Position numbers and translations under genes: made by a program. A DNA stretch of 64,000 bases, taken from assembly GCA_013349325.1 (NCBI GenBank), contig DUZX01000009.1, positions 40,723 to 104,722 of the forward strand, written 5' to 3'. The notes below the pieces were generated by a model. That model saw only the letters and a program-made list of their open reading frames with translations. It was not told the origin of the DNA and searched no databases. Position 1 is the first letter of the stretch, and each line of letters starts with the position of its first letter. The stretch is from Desulfuromonadales bacterium. Lineage in GTDB: Bacteria; Desulfobacterota; Desulfuromonadia; Geobacterales; Pseudopelobacteraceae. Positions 54,437 through 63,891 of this stretch are shown one piece after another.

Positions 54437-54670
54437 ATGCCGATGTACGAATATTCTTGCAAAAGTTGTAATTACCACTTTGAACTGCGCCAAAAATTTT
54501 CCGATCCCCCCGCATCTTCCTGCCCCGAATGTGGTTCCGAAGTTGAAAAGCTGATCTCCTCAACGTCATTTTCTCTTAAAGGTGATGGCTGGTTCAAATC
54601 GGAGTACTGTCCAAAGTCCGAAGCACCCAAGCCTGCAGGCTGTGCTTCCGGCGGTTGTTGCTGCGCCTGA
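54437..54670 (+). CDS. FmdB-family zinc-ribbon protein
   Basis: A 77-residue protein from the ATG at 54437, with AGAAGGAGAT upstream. CKSCNYHFELRQKFSDPP and CPECGSEVEKL form a CXXC...CXXC zinc ribbon typical of FmdB. The end ASGGCCCA adds a Cys-rich tail. FmdB proteins are small putative regulators of unclear target. galU follows about 105 bases later. Confidence 0.88.
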   Translation: MPMYEYSCKSCNYHFELRQKFSDPPASSCPECGSEVEKLISSTSFSLKGDGWFKSEYCPKSEAPKPAGCASGGCCCA

Positions 54671-54775
54671 AGCAGAGGAGGTATCGGAATATCCTCTTAA
54701 TGAAAGTTTGAACTATGCCACAGTTTTTTTTTATGTGCAACCCAACGTGCTAAATAAATTTTACGGGAGCTTCAG

Positions 54776-55645
54776 ATGAAGGTAAAAAAAGCCGTTTTTC
54801 CGGTTGCCGGTCTCGGCACCCGCTTTCTGCCTGCTACCAAAGCTTCACCCAAAGAGATGCTGCCGTTGATTGACAAACCACTGGTGCAGTACGTCGTCGA
54901 AGAGGCGGTTGCTGCGGGTATCGAACAGATTCTGTTCGTAACCGGTCGCGGCAAGCGTACCATTGAGGATCACTTCGATATCTCGGTTGAACTTGAAGCG
55001 CACCTGTACGACAAAGGCAAGGATGCGGAACTCTCCCGCGTGCGGGAGATTGCCGAGATGGTCGATATCTTCTACGTGCGCCAGCGTCAGGCCATGGGTC
55101 TCGGCCACGCCATTCTGTGCGCCAAGGATTTTATCGGCAATGAGCCTTTTGCCGTTCTGCTGGGTGATGACATTGTGGATAGTGAACAACCCTGCCTCGG
55201 CCAGCTGATCGATGTCTTTAATGAGCATAAAGGTTCGGTTCTGGCACTCGAACAGGTGCCGATGGAGAATATATCCTCATACGGCTGCGTTGAGGCAACG
55301 TCTCTTGGGGAGCGCACCTTCCAGGTCACCAACATGGTGGAGAAACCTCCCCGCGATGAAGCGCCTTCCGATATGGCAATTATCGGTCGCTACGTCCTGA
55401 CGCCGGCTATCTTTAAGATTCTCGAAACACAGGAACCGGGTAAAGGGGGCGAAATTCAGCTGACGGATGCCATCCTGAAATTGTCAAAGCTGGAAAAGGT
55501 ATATGGTTGTCTGTTTGAGGGATTACGGCATGACTGCGGCGACAAGCTGGGATTTCTGAAAGCCACGGTTGACATGGCCCTCAAGCGTGATGAATTCAAG
55601 GTTGAGTTTGAAACATTCCTTCGGCAGAGGTTGTGCGGGGTTTGA
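54776..55645 (+). CDS. galU: UTP-glucose-1-phosphate uridylyltransferase
   Basis: A 289-residue nucleotidyltransferase making UDP-glucose. The N-terminal PVAGLGTRFLPATKASPKEM loop, KPLVQYVVEEAVAAGI and LGDDIVD (metal-binding) segments are intact. ATG with GGGAG upstream. UDP-glucose supplies lipopolysaccharide and exopolysaccharide synthesis, possibly including the glycosyltransferase locus at the left end. Confidence 0.96.
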   Translation: MKVKKAVFPVAGLGTRFLPATKASPKEMLPLIDKPLVQYVVEEAVAAGIEQILFVTGRGKRTIEDHFDISVELEAHLYDKGKDAELSRVREIAEMVDIFYVRQRQAMGLGHAILCAKDFIGNEPFAVLLGDDIVDSEQPCLGQLIDVFNEHKGSVLALEQVPMENISSYGCVEATSLGERTFQVTNMVEKPPRDEAPSDMAIIGRYVLTPAIFKILETQEPGKGGEIQLTDAILKLSKLEKVYGCLFEGLRHDCGDKLGFLKATVDMALKRDEFKVEFETFLRQRLCGV

Positions 55646-55669
55646 TCGTACCGTGACAGAATAAAGGGG

Positions 55670-55700
55670 AAAAGGCGGCCTGATGTCTGGGCCGCCTTTT
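55670..55700 (+). terminator. Rho-independent terminator after galU
   Basis: AAAAGGCGGCC pairs with GGCCGCCTTTT around a 9-base loop, followed by CTTTTTGG. Confidence 0.92.
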
Positions 55701-55729
55701 CTTTTTGGGATAGTTTTGTATCTGTTTTC

Positions 55730-55811
55730 GTAGGGGCGCAATGCTTGCGCCCTTGCCGCAATGGCCGAAAATGTTGATATTTCCAGCAGGGCGTATGCCA
55801 TACGCCCCTAC
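55730..55811. repeat. REP-like pair of the GTAGGGGCG type
   Basis: GTAGGGGCGCAATGCTTGCG and the inverted unit ending CATACGCCCCTAC each fold into a GGGCG hairpin and face each other across about 36 bases. The two units differ in the loop stem (CAATGCTTG against TATGCCATA), which shows compensating change. Confidence 0.85.
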
Positions 55812-55843
55812 AAATAAATGCTATTTTCTAAGGTCCTTGAATC

Positions 55844-56233
55844 TTATTTTTCTTCAACGGCCTTGGTAGCAGTCTCCCGCTTTGCATCCCACCCTTCCCA
55901 TACATATTTCGGATCAATCATCGGATCATAATAGCCAGGCTGCGGCACCATGAAGAAGACCGCCTCGGTGACGCCGATAAAACCCCGGTAGAGTGTCATG
56001 CCGATCCCCTTCAGCGGGCCGATCAGATAACCGGTTGTTCCCATGTCACGGACCGTCAAGACCGTCTGCTTGGGAAGTTCTGCAATGCTGGTAAACGTAT
56101 TGGCGACGCCCCGGCTGAATTTGAGCGCCATTTTTTCAACAATCATCTCCGGCTGTTGTTCGGCAGAGGCCAAGAGCGGTGCCGTCAGAGCTAAAACTGT
56201 CAGTAGCGTTAAAAACAACAGAAGCTTTTTCAT
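55844..56233 (-). CDS. TIGR04073-like exosortase-system-associated protein
   Basis: A 129-residue exported protein with a signal peptide (about 1-24). The mature part LKFSRGVANTFTSIAELPKQ ... GPLKGIGMTLYRGFIGVTEAVFFMVPQPGYYDPMI matches the family often found with exosortase/PEP-CTERM genes. No exosortase gene is in the window, so the call rests on sequence only. Role unknown. Confidence 0.75.
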   Translation of the reverse strand: MKKLLLFLTLLTVLALTAPLLASAEQQPEMIVEKMALKFSRGVANTFTSIAELPKQTVLTVRDMGTTGYLIGPLKGIGMTLYRGFIGVTEAVFFMVPQPGYYDPMIDPKYVWEGWDAKRETATKAVEEK

Positions 56234-56312
56234 ACGGTCTCCTTTTTATAAGCGGGTAGCATTTCTCGTTTCTTTTTAAACTCTTACCACATCACGAAAC
56301 GACGTGCAAGCC

Positions 56313-58565
56313 TCACAGGTCGAAGAGAGTCGGCTCCTGCGGCAGGAACGCCTCAAAGCGGTCCTTCAGATGTCGCAGTTTTTCAAGATAGAAGGTCACA
56401 TTAATATCCGGATGCACGGGATCGAAGGCTTCTACCGGACGACACTGCTGATACGCAGTGACATCCCTGCCGGAACCGCTGACATAATAACTGATCTGGT
56501 CTCCGGCCCGGTATTTTCTCTCTGACGTGAGTGCAATCTCAAACGCGGCCGAACGATTACGTCCCCCCGACGCCACCTTTTCACGGTAGCTTTCAGGTGA
56601 TTCAGACAGCGTTTCCGTACGCGCTACCCAGGCGACGTCCAGGTCACGACGGCGCAAACGGGTACAGAAATCCTGGTACAAACGTTCGACTGAATCTCCC
56701 TGACCGCGTAATAATCGCTCGATAAGCTCACGCATAAATTCCCGCAGATAGGGCTTTTCACCCCGCGAACGCAGGCCGCTCCCCTTGATGATGACACGCT
56801 CATCATAGCAGAGCAAGGCGTAGTTCTTGGCCTTATAGGCAAACATGGATCGATAGCGCCCGTCCGGTTCAACCTCAATGCCATCCGGCAATACGTCTGA
56901 GATGCGTGCTATCAGATCCTGTTCTTCCGGCTCAGTCCGGCACGATTCAGGTGGTTTGAAATAAATACCGTCGGTATCGACTTCTACCGGCTGTGCTCCT
57001 GCCTCCAAAAGCAGCTGAATCATGTTTTTGATCGTCACGCGCCCCAGTCTGGTTACTTCGGCCGCTGCGACCGGATCAGAAAAATTGTGTAACGCAGCTC
57101 CCAGATAACCGTAGAATGAATTGATCAGCACCTTGAAAACCTGCTGTAGCGCATCAAAGTGGTGCCGCTGACTCTCGTCGGTTGCTTCACGGGCCAGCTG
57201 CTTGGCTGTCAGCCGGAAATTGCGCAGTTCTGAAAGCATCGGCAAAAACAGTCCCAGACTCTCTTTGGTCGGGGCCAGCTGGTAGGCCAGCATCAGCGAC
57301 GGATACAGCGAAGCCACATCGCAATGTACAATCGGGCTGATGATGCCTTGCCTGGCCAGCTCGGTATACCCCCCTTCAAATGGCACACTCCCGGTTGTGC
57401 GGGCTGGAATTGAATGACCACGATGCAGATATTCGCGCAGAAAGAGGCCGTTTATGCGCGTTGCGTTACCGCGAATGACGCAATTCTGGAAGGTAAGCGG
57501 AAAAATGCGGGCCTGCAGAAACCAGGGATACCCCAGTATGCGGAACAGCGCCAACGTTTCCCGGGTATCATCCTGATTGTAGCGATACAGGCGTTCCGGA
57601 TCATTCTGAAAGACCGCTGAAATCTCGCTGCCATCCAGATACGTGCGATCCGGCGCCGCAATCCCGAAATGGCGGGCCACCCCCTTCAGGCCATGATTTT
57701 CAAGGTTGCGCTGAGAGAGATCGTAGAGCTGAACGAGGAAATACGTGTCGATCACATTACGCCCGTAAATATCCCAGCGCGGATAATCGATGGTTTTATC
57801 GGCCAGCGTCCAGCGGGCGTGCGGCGTAATGTGCGGAGCAGCTCCATTGCGGCCCCAGTTGAGGCGGATACCATGCAGTCGGGCACGGGTAGCAATGTAA
57901 TCGAGGTCGAAGCGAAAGATGTTATGCCCGGTAATAACATCCGGATCACAGCGCTGGATCTGGCTGTTTAAAGCCATCAGCAGATCGGGCTCGGAAAGCT
58001 GATCGCCGCGCAGCACAACCTCATCGCCATGAGAATCCGTAAGTGCGATTGACAGGATCCGGTCTTCCGCTCGCTCCGGATTTGAAAACCCGTAACCGGC
58101 GGCACAATCGGTTTCGATATCCAATGCCAGACAGCGCAGCTCATCAAATTCGAGACCTTTAAACAATGTTACGCCGCTGGAAAGCAGGTATTGGTGGGAA
58201 ATATCCGACAGGAAAAGATAGGGTGAGTCAGCAGATCCGTGGTTTTTCCCCGTTTTTACCGCCAGAAAATCACGGGCGGTCAGGCAGTCGGCCCAGGAAT
58301 CAAACTTCAGCTGGAAGCGGAAAAAATCGTCCCCTTCAAGCTGGTGTACCGCACACGGTACCCGGCAGCCGGAAATCAGGGCCGGATCTTGAACTAATAT
58401 AAAAGGGTGAAAGGGCTCGTCGTGAAAGTGTACCTGGTTGCCGCTCCTGAAAAAGAGCCGCATGAAGTGCCCGACCGGCTCCACGGCCACGATGCCGGTT
58501 CGCTCGTCATGACCGAAAAGCAAGGGATTATGTTCAATGGCACTGTCATGCATCACATTATCCAA
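56313..58565 (-). CDS. Family B DNA polymerase (Pol II-like)
   Basis: A 750-residue polymerase with 3'-5' exonuclease. Exo I DIET (Asp149, Glu151), Exo II NIFRFDLDY (Asp220), Exo III YNQDD (Tyr329, Asp333), motif A DVASLYPSLM (about 416), motif B KVLINSFYGYLG, motif C VDTDGIYF and KAKNYAL are all intact. The last residues QEPTLFDL fit the beta-clamp-binding consensus. It is slightly shorter than E. coli Pol II (783). Probably a repair or translesion polymerase. Confidence 0.93.
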   Translation of the reverse strand: MDNVMHDSAIEHNPLLFGHDERTGIVAVEPVGHFMRLFFRSGNQVHFHDEPFHPFILVQDPALISGCRVPCAVHQLEGDDFFRFQLKFDSWADCLTARDFLAVKTGKNHGSADSPYLFLSDISHQYLLSSGVTLFKGLEFDELRCLALDIETDCAAGYGFSNPERAEDRILSIALTDSHGDEVVLRGDQLSEPDLLMALNSQIQRCDPDVITGHNIFRFDLDYIATRARLHGIRLNWGRNGAAPHITPHARWTLADKTIDYPRWDIYGRNVIDTYFLVQLYDLSQRNLENHGLKGVARHFGIAAPDRTYLDGSEISAVFQNDPERLYRYNQDDTRETLALFRILGYPWFLQARIFPLTFQNCVIRGNATRINGLFLREYLHRGHSIPARTTGSVPFEGGYTELARQGIISPIVHCDVASLYPSLMLAYQLAPTKESLGLFLPMLSELRNFRLTAKQLAREATDESQRHHFDALQQVFKVLINSFYGYLGAALHNFSDPVAAAEVTRLGRVTIKNMIQLLLEAGAQPVEVDTDGIYFKPPESCRTEPEEQDLIARISDVLPDGIEVEPDGRYRSMFAYKAKNYALLCYDERVIIKGSGLRSRGEKPYLREFMRELIERLLRGQGDSVERLYQDFCTRLRRRDLDVAWVARTETLSESPESYREKVASGGRNRSAAFEIALTSERKYRAGDQISYYVSGSGRDVTAYQQCRPVEAFDPVHPDINVTFYLEKLRHLKDRFEAFLPQEPTLFDL

Positions 58566-58587
58566 AGTACCTTCTGCCTACGTTAAA

Positions 58588-58618
58588 AAAAGAGGGCGGT
58601 TTTTATGCCGCCCTCTTT
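58588..58618 (-). terminator. Terminator after metK
   Basis: AAAGAGGGCGG pairs with CCGCCCTCTTT. On the minus strand the stem is followed by a run of T (TTTTTTTAACG). It lies 14 bases past the metK stop and before the polymerase gene. Confidence 0.85.
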
Positions 58619-58631
58619 ACTGCATGAAAAT

Positions 58632-59798
58632 TTACAGTCCCGCTTTCTGTTTCAGCAGAGCGGCCTTATCGGTCCGTTCCCAGGTGAATTCCGGCAGTTC
58701 GCGGCCGAAATGTCCGTAGGCGGCTGTTTTGCGGTAGATCGGGCGCAGCAGATCAAGCTGCTCGATGATGGCACGCGGACGCATGTCGAAAACTTCGCGC
58801 ACGAGGCCGGAAAGGCATTCTTCCGGCAGTTTGCCGGTACCGAAGGTGTGCACCATGATCGAGACCGGCTGGGCGACGCCGATGGCATAGGCTACCTGTA
58901 CTTCGCAGCGGTCGCAGAGACCGGCTGCCACCAGGTTTTTGGCAACATAGCGACCCATGTAGGCAGCCGAGCGGTCAACCTTGGAAGGATCCTTGCCGGA
59001 AAATGCGCCGCCGCCGTGACGTCCCATACCACCATAGGTATCAACGATGATCTTGCGGCCGGTCAGACCGCAGTCACCCATTGGTCCCCCAACCACGAAA
59101 CGACCGGTCGGGTTGATGAAGTAGCGTGTCTCGGCATCCAGCAGCTCTGCCGGAATAACTTTTTTAACAACCTCGGCGATCACCTGCTCTTCAATCTCTT
59201 TGTGGGTGACATCCGGAGTATGCTGGGTAGAGATGACCACTGTATCGATACGGGTTGGTTTACCGTCGACATACTCAACCGAAACCTGTGATTTTGAGTC
59301 GGGGCGCAAAAATTTCAGCAGCCCTGATTTACGCACTTCGGCCAGCTTGGCAACCAGCTGGTGCGCCAACTGAATCGGCATCGGCATCAATTCAGGAGTT
59401 TCGTTGCAGGCATATCCGAACATCAAACCCTGGTCACCGGCACCCTGTTCTTTATGCAGCCCTTCACCTTCCGAGACCCCCTGGGAAATGTCCGGAGATT
59501 GCTTATCGATAGAAACCAGTACCGCGCAGGTTTCATAATCAAAACCCATGGCAGAGTCATTATAGCCGATCTCCTTAATGGTCTGCCGGACGATAGACGG
59601 CATATCGGTAGCAGCGCTGGTGGTTATTTCACCGGCGATGACGGCCATGCCGGTCGTAACAAGGGTTTCGCAGGCTACGCGTGCGGCAGGGTCCTGAGCC
59701 AGAATAGCATCAAGAATGGCATCAGAAATCTGGTCGGCTACTTTGTCGGGATGCCCTTCGGATACGGATTCGGAAGTAAAGATAAATTTTTCAGCCAT
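58632..59798 (-). CDS. metK: S-adenosylmethionine synthetase
   Basis: A 388-residue enzyme making SAM from methionine and ATP. The start at 59798 ([19 protein letters not shown]) fits the family, with GAGGAG upstream. ATP loop [28 protein letters not shown], and the phosphate loop [19 protein letters not shown] are intact. I saw no SAM riboswitch or SahR-like palindrome in its short leader. Confidence 0.97.
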   Translation of the reverse strand: MAEKFIFTSESVSEGHPDKVADQISDAILDAILAQDPAARVACETLVTTGMAVIAGEITTSAATDMPSIVRQTIKEIGYNDSAMGFDYETCAVLVSIDKQSPDISQGVSEGEGLHKEQGAGDQGLMFGYACNETPELMPMPIQLAHQLVAKLAEVRKSGLLKFLRPDSKSQVSVEYVDGKPTRIDTVVISTQHTPDVTHKEIEEQVIAEVVKKVIPAELLDAETRYFINPTGRFVVGGPMGDCGLTGRKIIVDTYGGMGRHGGGAFSGKDPSKVDRSAAYMGRYVAKNLVAAGLCDRCEVQVAYAIGVAQPVSIMVHTFGTGKLPEECLSGLVREVFDMRPRAIIEQLDLLRPIYRKTAAYGHFGRELPEFTWERTDKAALLKQKAGL

Positions 59799-59946
59799 GG
59801 TTACAGAACTCCTCTCGGTTTTTATAAATAGATGCGGCACAAGATATATTTGTGTGAATGTGAGAATTTATAGATAGGTAGCTGATTTGTCAAGCTAAGA
59901 GAGACATCGCCATCAACTATTCGATAAGATTCCTGCCGCAAACGGT

Positions 59947-59979
59947 AAAAGGCGCGACCAAAATGATCGCGCCTTTTTT
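59947..59979 (-). terminator. Terminator after the peroxiredoxin gene
   Basis: AAAGGCGCGA pairs with TCGCGCCTTT around a short AT-rich loop, with T and A runs on both sides. It sits 39 bases beyond the peroxiredoxin stop. Confidence 0.85.
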
Positions 59980-60017
59980 GAAACTACGGAAAGCCCTTGC
60001 AATGAGGCAGAATAGTT

Positions 60018-60614
60018 CTATTTCGAATGTTTTGCCAGATAGGAGGCAACACCTTCTGCGGTCGGTTTCATGGCTTCATCACCCTGTTTCCAGTTGGCCG
60101 GGCAGACATCGCCGTGCGTTTCGTGGAACTGGAGTGCATCGACCATGCGGAGCGCTTCTTCAACATTACGGCCCAGTGGCAGATCGTTGATCACGGAATG
60201 ACGTACAACGCCTTTGGTGTCGATCAGGAACAGACCACGCAGTGCGACGGAACCGCCAAAAAGGATGCCATAGGATTTGGCAATTTCTTTATTAAGGTCT
60301 TCAACCAGTGGGTACTGGATGTTGCCGATACCGCCATCTTCAATGGCTGTTTTTTTCCAGGCCAAATGAGAAAACCTGGAATCGACAGAAACGCCGATCA
60401 GTTCGCAGTTTTTGGTTTTAAATTCTTCTACTTTTTTATTAAAAGCAAGGATTTCTGAAGGACAGACAAAGGTGAAGTCCAGCGGGTAGAAAAACAGCAC
60501 TACATATTTTCCTTTCAGGGCTGAAAGGGTAATGGTACCGAAGCTGTTGTCAGGCAGTACTGCATTGGCGGTAAAGTCGGGGGCTGCCTGAGTTACGAGA
60601 GTAGTGAGACACAT
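60018..60614 (-). CDS. Typical 2-Cys peroxiredoxin (AhpC/Prx1-type)
   Basis: A 198-residue peroxidase reducing hydrogen peroxide and alkyl peroxides. The start at 60614 has GAAGGAGG upstream. Peroxidatic Cys51 lies in FTFVCPSE and resolving Cys171 in GDVCPANW. The GGLG and YF motifs of hyperoxidation-sensitive Prx are not present in full (GGSV, and no YF end), so it is likely robust to overoxidation. Sigma-70 promoter at 60660-60688. Confidence 0.93.
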   Translation of the reverse strand: MCLTTLVTQAAPDFTANAVLPDNSFGTITLSALKGKYVVLFFYPLDFTFVCPSEILAFNKKVEEFKTKNCELIGVSVDSRFSHLAWKKTAIEDGGIGNIQYPLVEDLNKEIAKSYGILFGGSVALRGLFLIDTKGVVRHSVINDLPLGRNVEEALRMVDALQFHETHGDVCPANWKQGDEAMKPTAEGVASYLAKHSK

Positions 60615-60659
60615 AGATGAATCCTCCTTCAATTTTGGTTGGTAAATAACGATGGATAC

Positions 60660-60688
60660 CTAATACCAGTCAAATGAACTGTTGTCAA
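60660..60688 (-). promoter_or_regulatory. Sigma-70 promoter of the peroxiredoxin gene
   Basis: On the minus strand TTGACA and TATTAG are separated by 17 bases, about 45 bases before the start codon. Confidence 0.7.
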
Positions 60689-60734
60689 TAGGATAAAAAT
60701 AGTCTTTTAGTCTTTTTTTTATTACGGAACAATT

Positions 60735-60748
60735 GTGTCAAATGACAC
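60735..60748. promoter_or_regulatory. Perfect 14-base palindrome upstream of the peroxiredoxin promoter
   Basis: GTGTCA-AA-TGACAC, with another GTCA half-site (TTGTCAC) 7 bases on. It lies 46 bases upstream of the -35 element, a plausible activator site, or an operator for the rightward gene. The cognate regulator is not identifiable. Confidence 0.4.
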
Positions 60749-60789
60749 TATAAGTTGTCACTTTATAGATTATGCGCAAGCGGCTTGCT

Positions 60790-60815
60790 CCTCCGAGGTT
60801 TGAAGACCCCGGAGG
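60790..60815. repeat. Palindromic element, copy 3 (degenerate)
   Basis: CCTCCGAGG and CCCCGGAGG arms with one mismatch enclose TTTGAAGA. Similar to the elements at 22750 and 44966 but without the outer AGA/TCT. Confidence 0.6.
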
Positions 60816-61057
60816 ATTGCTGATTTTATAACCTCCGCCTGCGACAACATGTACGATTTTTCCCATAAAACATATTGCCTCGATACAATGCAATTGCTAT
60901 TCTCTCTCCCATAAAAGTGCGTTTGCTCCAGTAATCAAAAGAAGAATTTTTGTGCATGCCACACCGGCATAACTTTTTTGCCATAATTCAGAACCCATCG
61001 CCGACTTCAATACTCCTTTAAACCGTTTATCGGTCACGACTGGCAAGGTGAACACAT

Positions 61058-61474
61058 ATGAAAACTTACCGTAAGGAATTATGGTTTGAGACCAGAACGC
61101 GCCGTGAATTGATCAATATCACGGCAACCGTTGCCGACTGCCTGCGCGAGAGCGGCGTTTCAGACGGCATACTGCTTTGCAACGCAATGCATATTACCGC
61201 CAGCGTCTTCATAAACGACGATGATTCCGGTTTGCATCAGGATTTTGAAACATGGCTGGAAGGGCTGGCCCCCGAAAAACCGTATTCCCGCTATCACCAC
61301 AACGGCTATGAAGATAATGCCGATGCGCATCTAAAACGGACCATCATGGGACGGGAAGTGGTTGTCGCCGTTACGAATGGCACACTCGATCTGGGACCCT
61401 GGGAGCAGATTTTTTACGGCGAGTTTGACGGCAAGCGGCGTAAACGGGTGCTGGTTAAAATTATTGGAAGTTAG
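61058..61474 (+). CDS. YjbQ/UPF0047-family protein (secondary thiamine-phosphate synthase type)
   Basis: A 138-residue protein of the YjbQ fold. [40 protein letters not shown] and [18 protein letters not shown] are the conserved segments, including the His residues of the metal-like site. Members complement thiamine-phosphate synthase mutants weakly, but the true role is open. The following membrane-protein gene overlaps its end. Confidence 0.9.
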   Translation: MKTYRKELWFETRTRRELINITATVADCLRESGVSDGILLCNAMHITASVFINDDDSGLHQDFETWLEGLAPEKPYSRYHHNGYEDNADAHLKRTIMGREVVVAVTNGTLDLGPWEQIFYGEFDGKRRKRVLVKIIGS

Positions 61475-63854
61475 CAAACTGCCGATATTCCACATCATTT
61501 ACCTGGCGGTTTTTTTATCCGGTTTCGCCTCTCTGGGATACGAACTCTGCTGGATCAGTAAAGCGGCGCTTCTGATCGGGGCAACGCCACAGGCGTTGAG
61601 CATCGTGGTGGCGGTCTTCTTTGGCGGTATGGCTGCCGGCGCCCTCCTGTTCGGTATCATTTCAAAGCGGGTGAAAAACCCGCTGCTCTGGTACGGGATT
61701 CTGGAGTGCGCTATCGGCCTGCTGGCGGCAATCACTCCGCTGCTGTTTAAACAAGCCGGAGCGCTGTACGCGCTGACCTACCACGGGAGTGTCGACAGTC
61801 AGGCGTTGCAGCTCCTGATTCGCTCCGCTCTGGTGGGGGGCCTGATTTTCCCGGCCTGTGCATTGATGGGGGGCACTCTGCCGCTGCTGTGCCAGTTTTT
61901 TATCAACACCAGTCGTGCCGATATCCGATTTTCAGCCGGAGTGCTCTACAGCGTCAATACCGCCGGCGCTTTTCTCGGCTGCCTGTTCAGCGGTATCTGG
62001 TCTATTCAATTCTGGGGCATTGATGCGACCATCCACTTCAACGCCCTGCTCAGCTGTTCCGCCGGAGCCGGCATCATGCTGTTAACACGTTCAATCGCCC
62101 CCCCGTCACCGCTTGAACTCCCCCCCTCCGTTACGCCTGTAATCACGCAGGCCGCATCACTCTCTTCGGGATTCAGGTTATACGGGCTCTTCTTTCTGGG
62201 CGGATTTGCGGCGCTGGGTTACGAACTGCTCTGGGTCCGGTTCCTGTCGCTCTTGATCTACAACACCGTCTACAGCAGCATTTTCACACTGGCAGCAGTT
62301 CTGCTCGGTATCGCTGCCGGCGGACTACTCGTCAGTCGGATACAGCTTCGTCCCGTGCAGGATCTGCTCGTATTCTCAGCAGCCAATTTCTTGATCGGTT
62401 TGAGTGTCCTTCTGCTGATGCTCCTGCCGGTGACATCGTGGGACTGGATCCGGGAATCCCGTTCCGTGCCGATGCAGGCCCTGCTCTGCCTGATCGTGAT
62501 TCTGATACCTTCCATCGCGTCAGGGGTCTCATTCCCGCTGGCATACCGTCTGATTGTAACCAGCAACATCAATTCCGGTCGGGATTTCGGATTTCTCGTC
62601 TCCGTCAATACCATCGGAGGTATCGTCGGATCACTGTTAATCGGTTTCTACCTGCTGCCGACTGCCGGTATGTATGCAACCGTACAGATCCTGACCTTCA
62701 TCAGTCTGGCCATCGGCACGACAGCCGTTTTCATGCATACCGAAAAAATGCCGTTGGTACGGAAAGAACTGCTTGTCGTTGCTGTCGCAACTCTCTGGCT
62801 GGGGATATCGCTTACCAGCGGCACCAGGCTGCCTGCGGATTTTCTGGCACCCAAACAGGCGATGATCGAGTTTGCCGAGGGGCTTTCTGCGTTTGTCGCC
62901 GTTGTAACGAAGGGTGGCAGTAAAACGCTGGAAATTGATCGTATGTGGCAGGGGATCGATGAAAAAGGGCACCAGATACTGGCCGCCCATATCCCTATGA
63001 TTCTGCATCAGGATCCGCAGCGCGTGCTGGTGATCGGCATGGGCACCGGGCAGACGGCCAGCCGTTTCCTGATGTATGGCATCAAACGGCTCGACTGTGT
63101 TGATATTGAAAAGAAACTGCCGGGTATCCTGCAGCGCCATTTCGATGCCGCCTGGCTGAATGATCCACGCACGCACATTGTGACCGATGACGGCAGAAAT
63201 TTTACGGCCTACACCAACGGAAGCTATGATGTTGTTTCAATTGAGGTGGGACAATCGTTCCGGCCGCATATCGCGGCATTTTATACGGTCGATTTTTACC
63301 GGGATGTCAAAAAGAGGCTTTCAAAAAACGGTCTGGCCTGCCAGTTCGTGCCGCTCGGTTTTTTTACGGAGCGTGAATTCCGCTCTATCGTCGCCAGTTT
63401 CCTGGAGGTGTTCCCGCAGAGTACGCTCTGGTTTAACAAATATGCCGAGTGTATTTTAATCGGCAACGCAACGCGCTCACCGCAGTTGAGTACCAAGCGA
63501 CTGGATCTGCTGCAGAGCAACAATACTGTCCGTGCTGATCTGGCTTACTCTTTTGAAGAAAGGCCCTGGCTGTTGATGAATAATCCAGACGTCTTTGCCG
63601 CAAATTATCTGATGGGGCAGCACACACTCGCCAAACTGTCAGCCGGCGCCCCCCTGTATCGTGATGATCGACCGATGCTCGAATATCAGGCCGCTCGCAC
63701 GACCTACTCCCGCAGCCGTTTTCATGATCTGATTACAAAAAATATGGATAGCCCGGACACCGTTTTTGCCCAGAAACTGCCGATAACGTCAGAACTGAAT
63801 ATTCTCCGGATTCGCCAGGAGACCGTGCACGAATCGCTGGCGGTAAAAAAGTAG
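61464..63854 (+). CDS. Fused MFS-type transporter / spermidine-synthase-like protein
   Basis: About 796 residues from a TTG at 61464, which overlaps the yjbQ stop. The track start at 61362 would read through most of the yjbQ 3' end and is unlikely, and ribosome-binding support for 61464 is weak. Residues about 1-510 contain 12-14 membrane helices in two similar halves (each begins with a F..GFA(S/A)LGYELCW or [14 protein letters not shown] segment). Residues about 540-750 form a spermidine-synthase-like Rossmann domain ([31 protein letters not shown]). It may aminopropylate or methylate a transported substrate. Function unproven. Confidence 0.82.
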   Translation: MEVSKLPIFHIIYLAVFLSGFASLGYELCWISKAALLIGATPQALSIVVAVFFGGMAAGALLFGIISKRVKNPLLWYGILECAIGLLAAITPLLFKQAGALYALTYHGSVDSQALQLLIRSALVGGLIFPACALMGGTLPLLCQFFINTSRADIRFSAGVLYSVNTAGAFLGCLFSGIWSIQFWGIDATIHFNALLSCSAGAGIMLLTRSIAPPSPLELPPSVTPVITQAASLSSGFRLYGLFFLGGFAALGYELLWVRFLSLLIYNTVYSSIFTLAAVLLGIAAGGLLVSRIQLRPVQDLLVFSAANFLIGLSVLLLMLLPVTSWDWIRESRSVPMQALLCLIVILIPSIASGVSFPLAYRLIVTSNINSGRDFGFLVSVNTIGGIVGSLLIGFYLLPTAGMYATVQILTFISLAIGTTAVFMHTEKMPLVRKELLVVAVATLWLGISLTSGTRLPADFLAPKQAMIEFAEGLSAFVAVVTKGGSKTLEIDRMWQGIDEKGHQILAAHIPMILHQDPQRVLVIGMGTGQTASRFLMYGIKRLDCVDIEKKLPGILQRHFDAAWLNDPRTHIVTDDGRNFTAYTNGSYDVVSIEVGQSFRPHIAAFYTVDFYRDVKKRLSKNGLACQFVPLGFFTEREFRSIVASFLEVFPQSTLWFNKYAECILIGNATRSPQLSTKRLDLLQSNNTVRADLAYSFEERPWLLMNNPDVFAANYLMGQHTLAKLSAGAPLYRDDRPMLEYQAARTTYSRSRFHDLITKNMDSPDTVFAQKLPITSELNILRIRQETVHESLAVKK

Positions 63855-63891
63855 CTACTACCAAGTAACACTTAAATTAATCGTACAAAAA

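Larger units (their letters stand above)
60615..61057. other. Intergenic region upstream of the peroxiredoxin and YjbQ genes
   Basis: About 440 bases. It contains the peroxiredoxin promoter, the GTGTCA palindrome and the degenerate palindromic repeat. The stretch 60820-61057 shows no coding potential or clear promoter to me. Confidence 0.5.

Noticed and set aside
61362-61463. Upstream start of the transporter/spermidine-synthase ORF
   Set aside because: It would read over 100 bases of yjbQ in another frame, and the peptide has no membrane-protein character.
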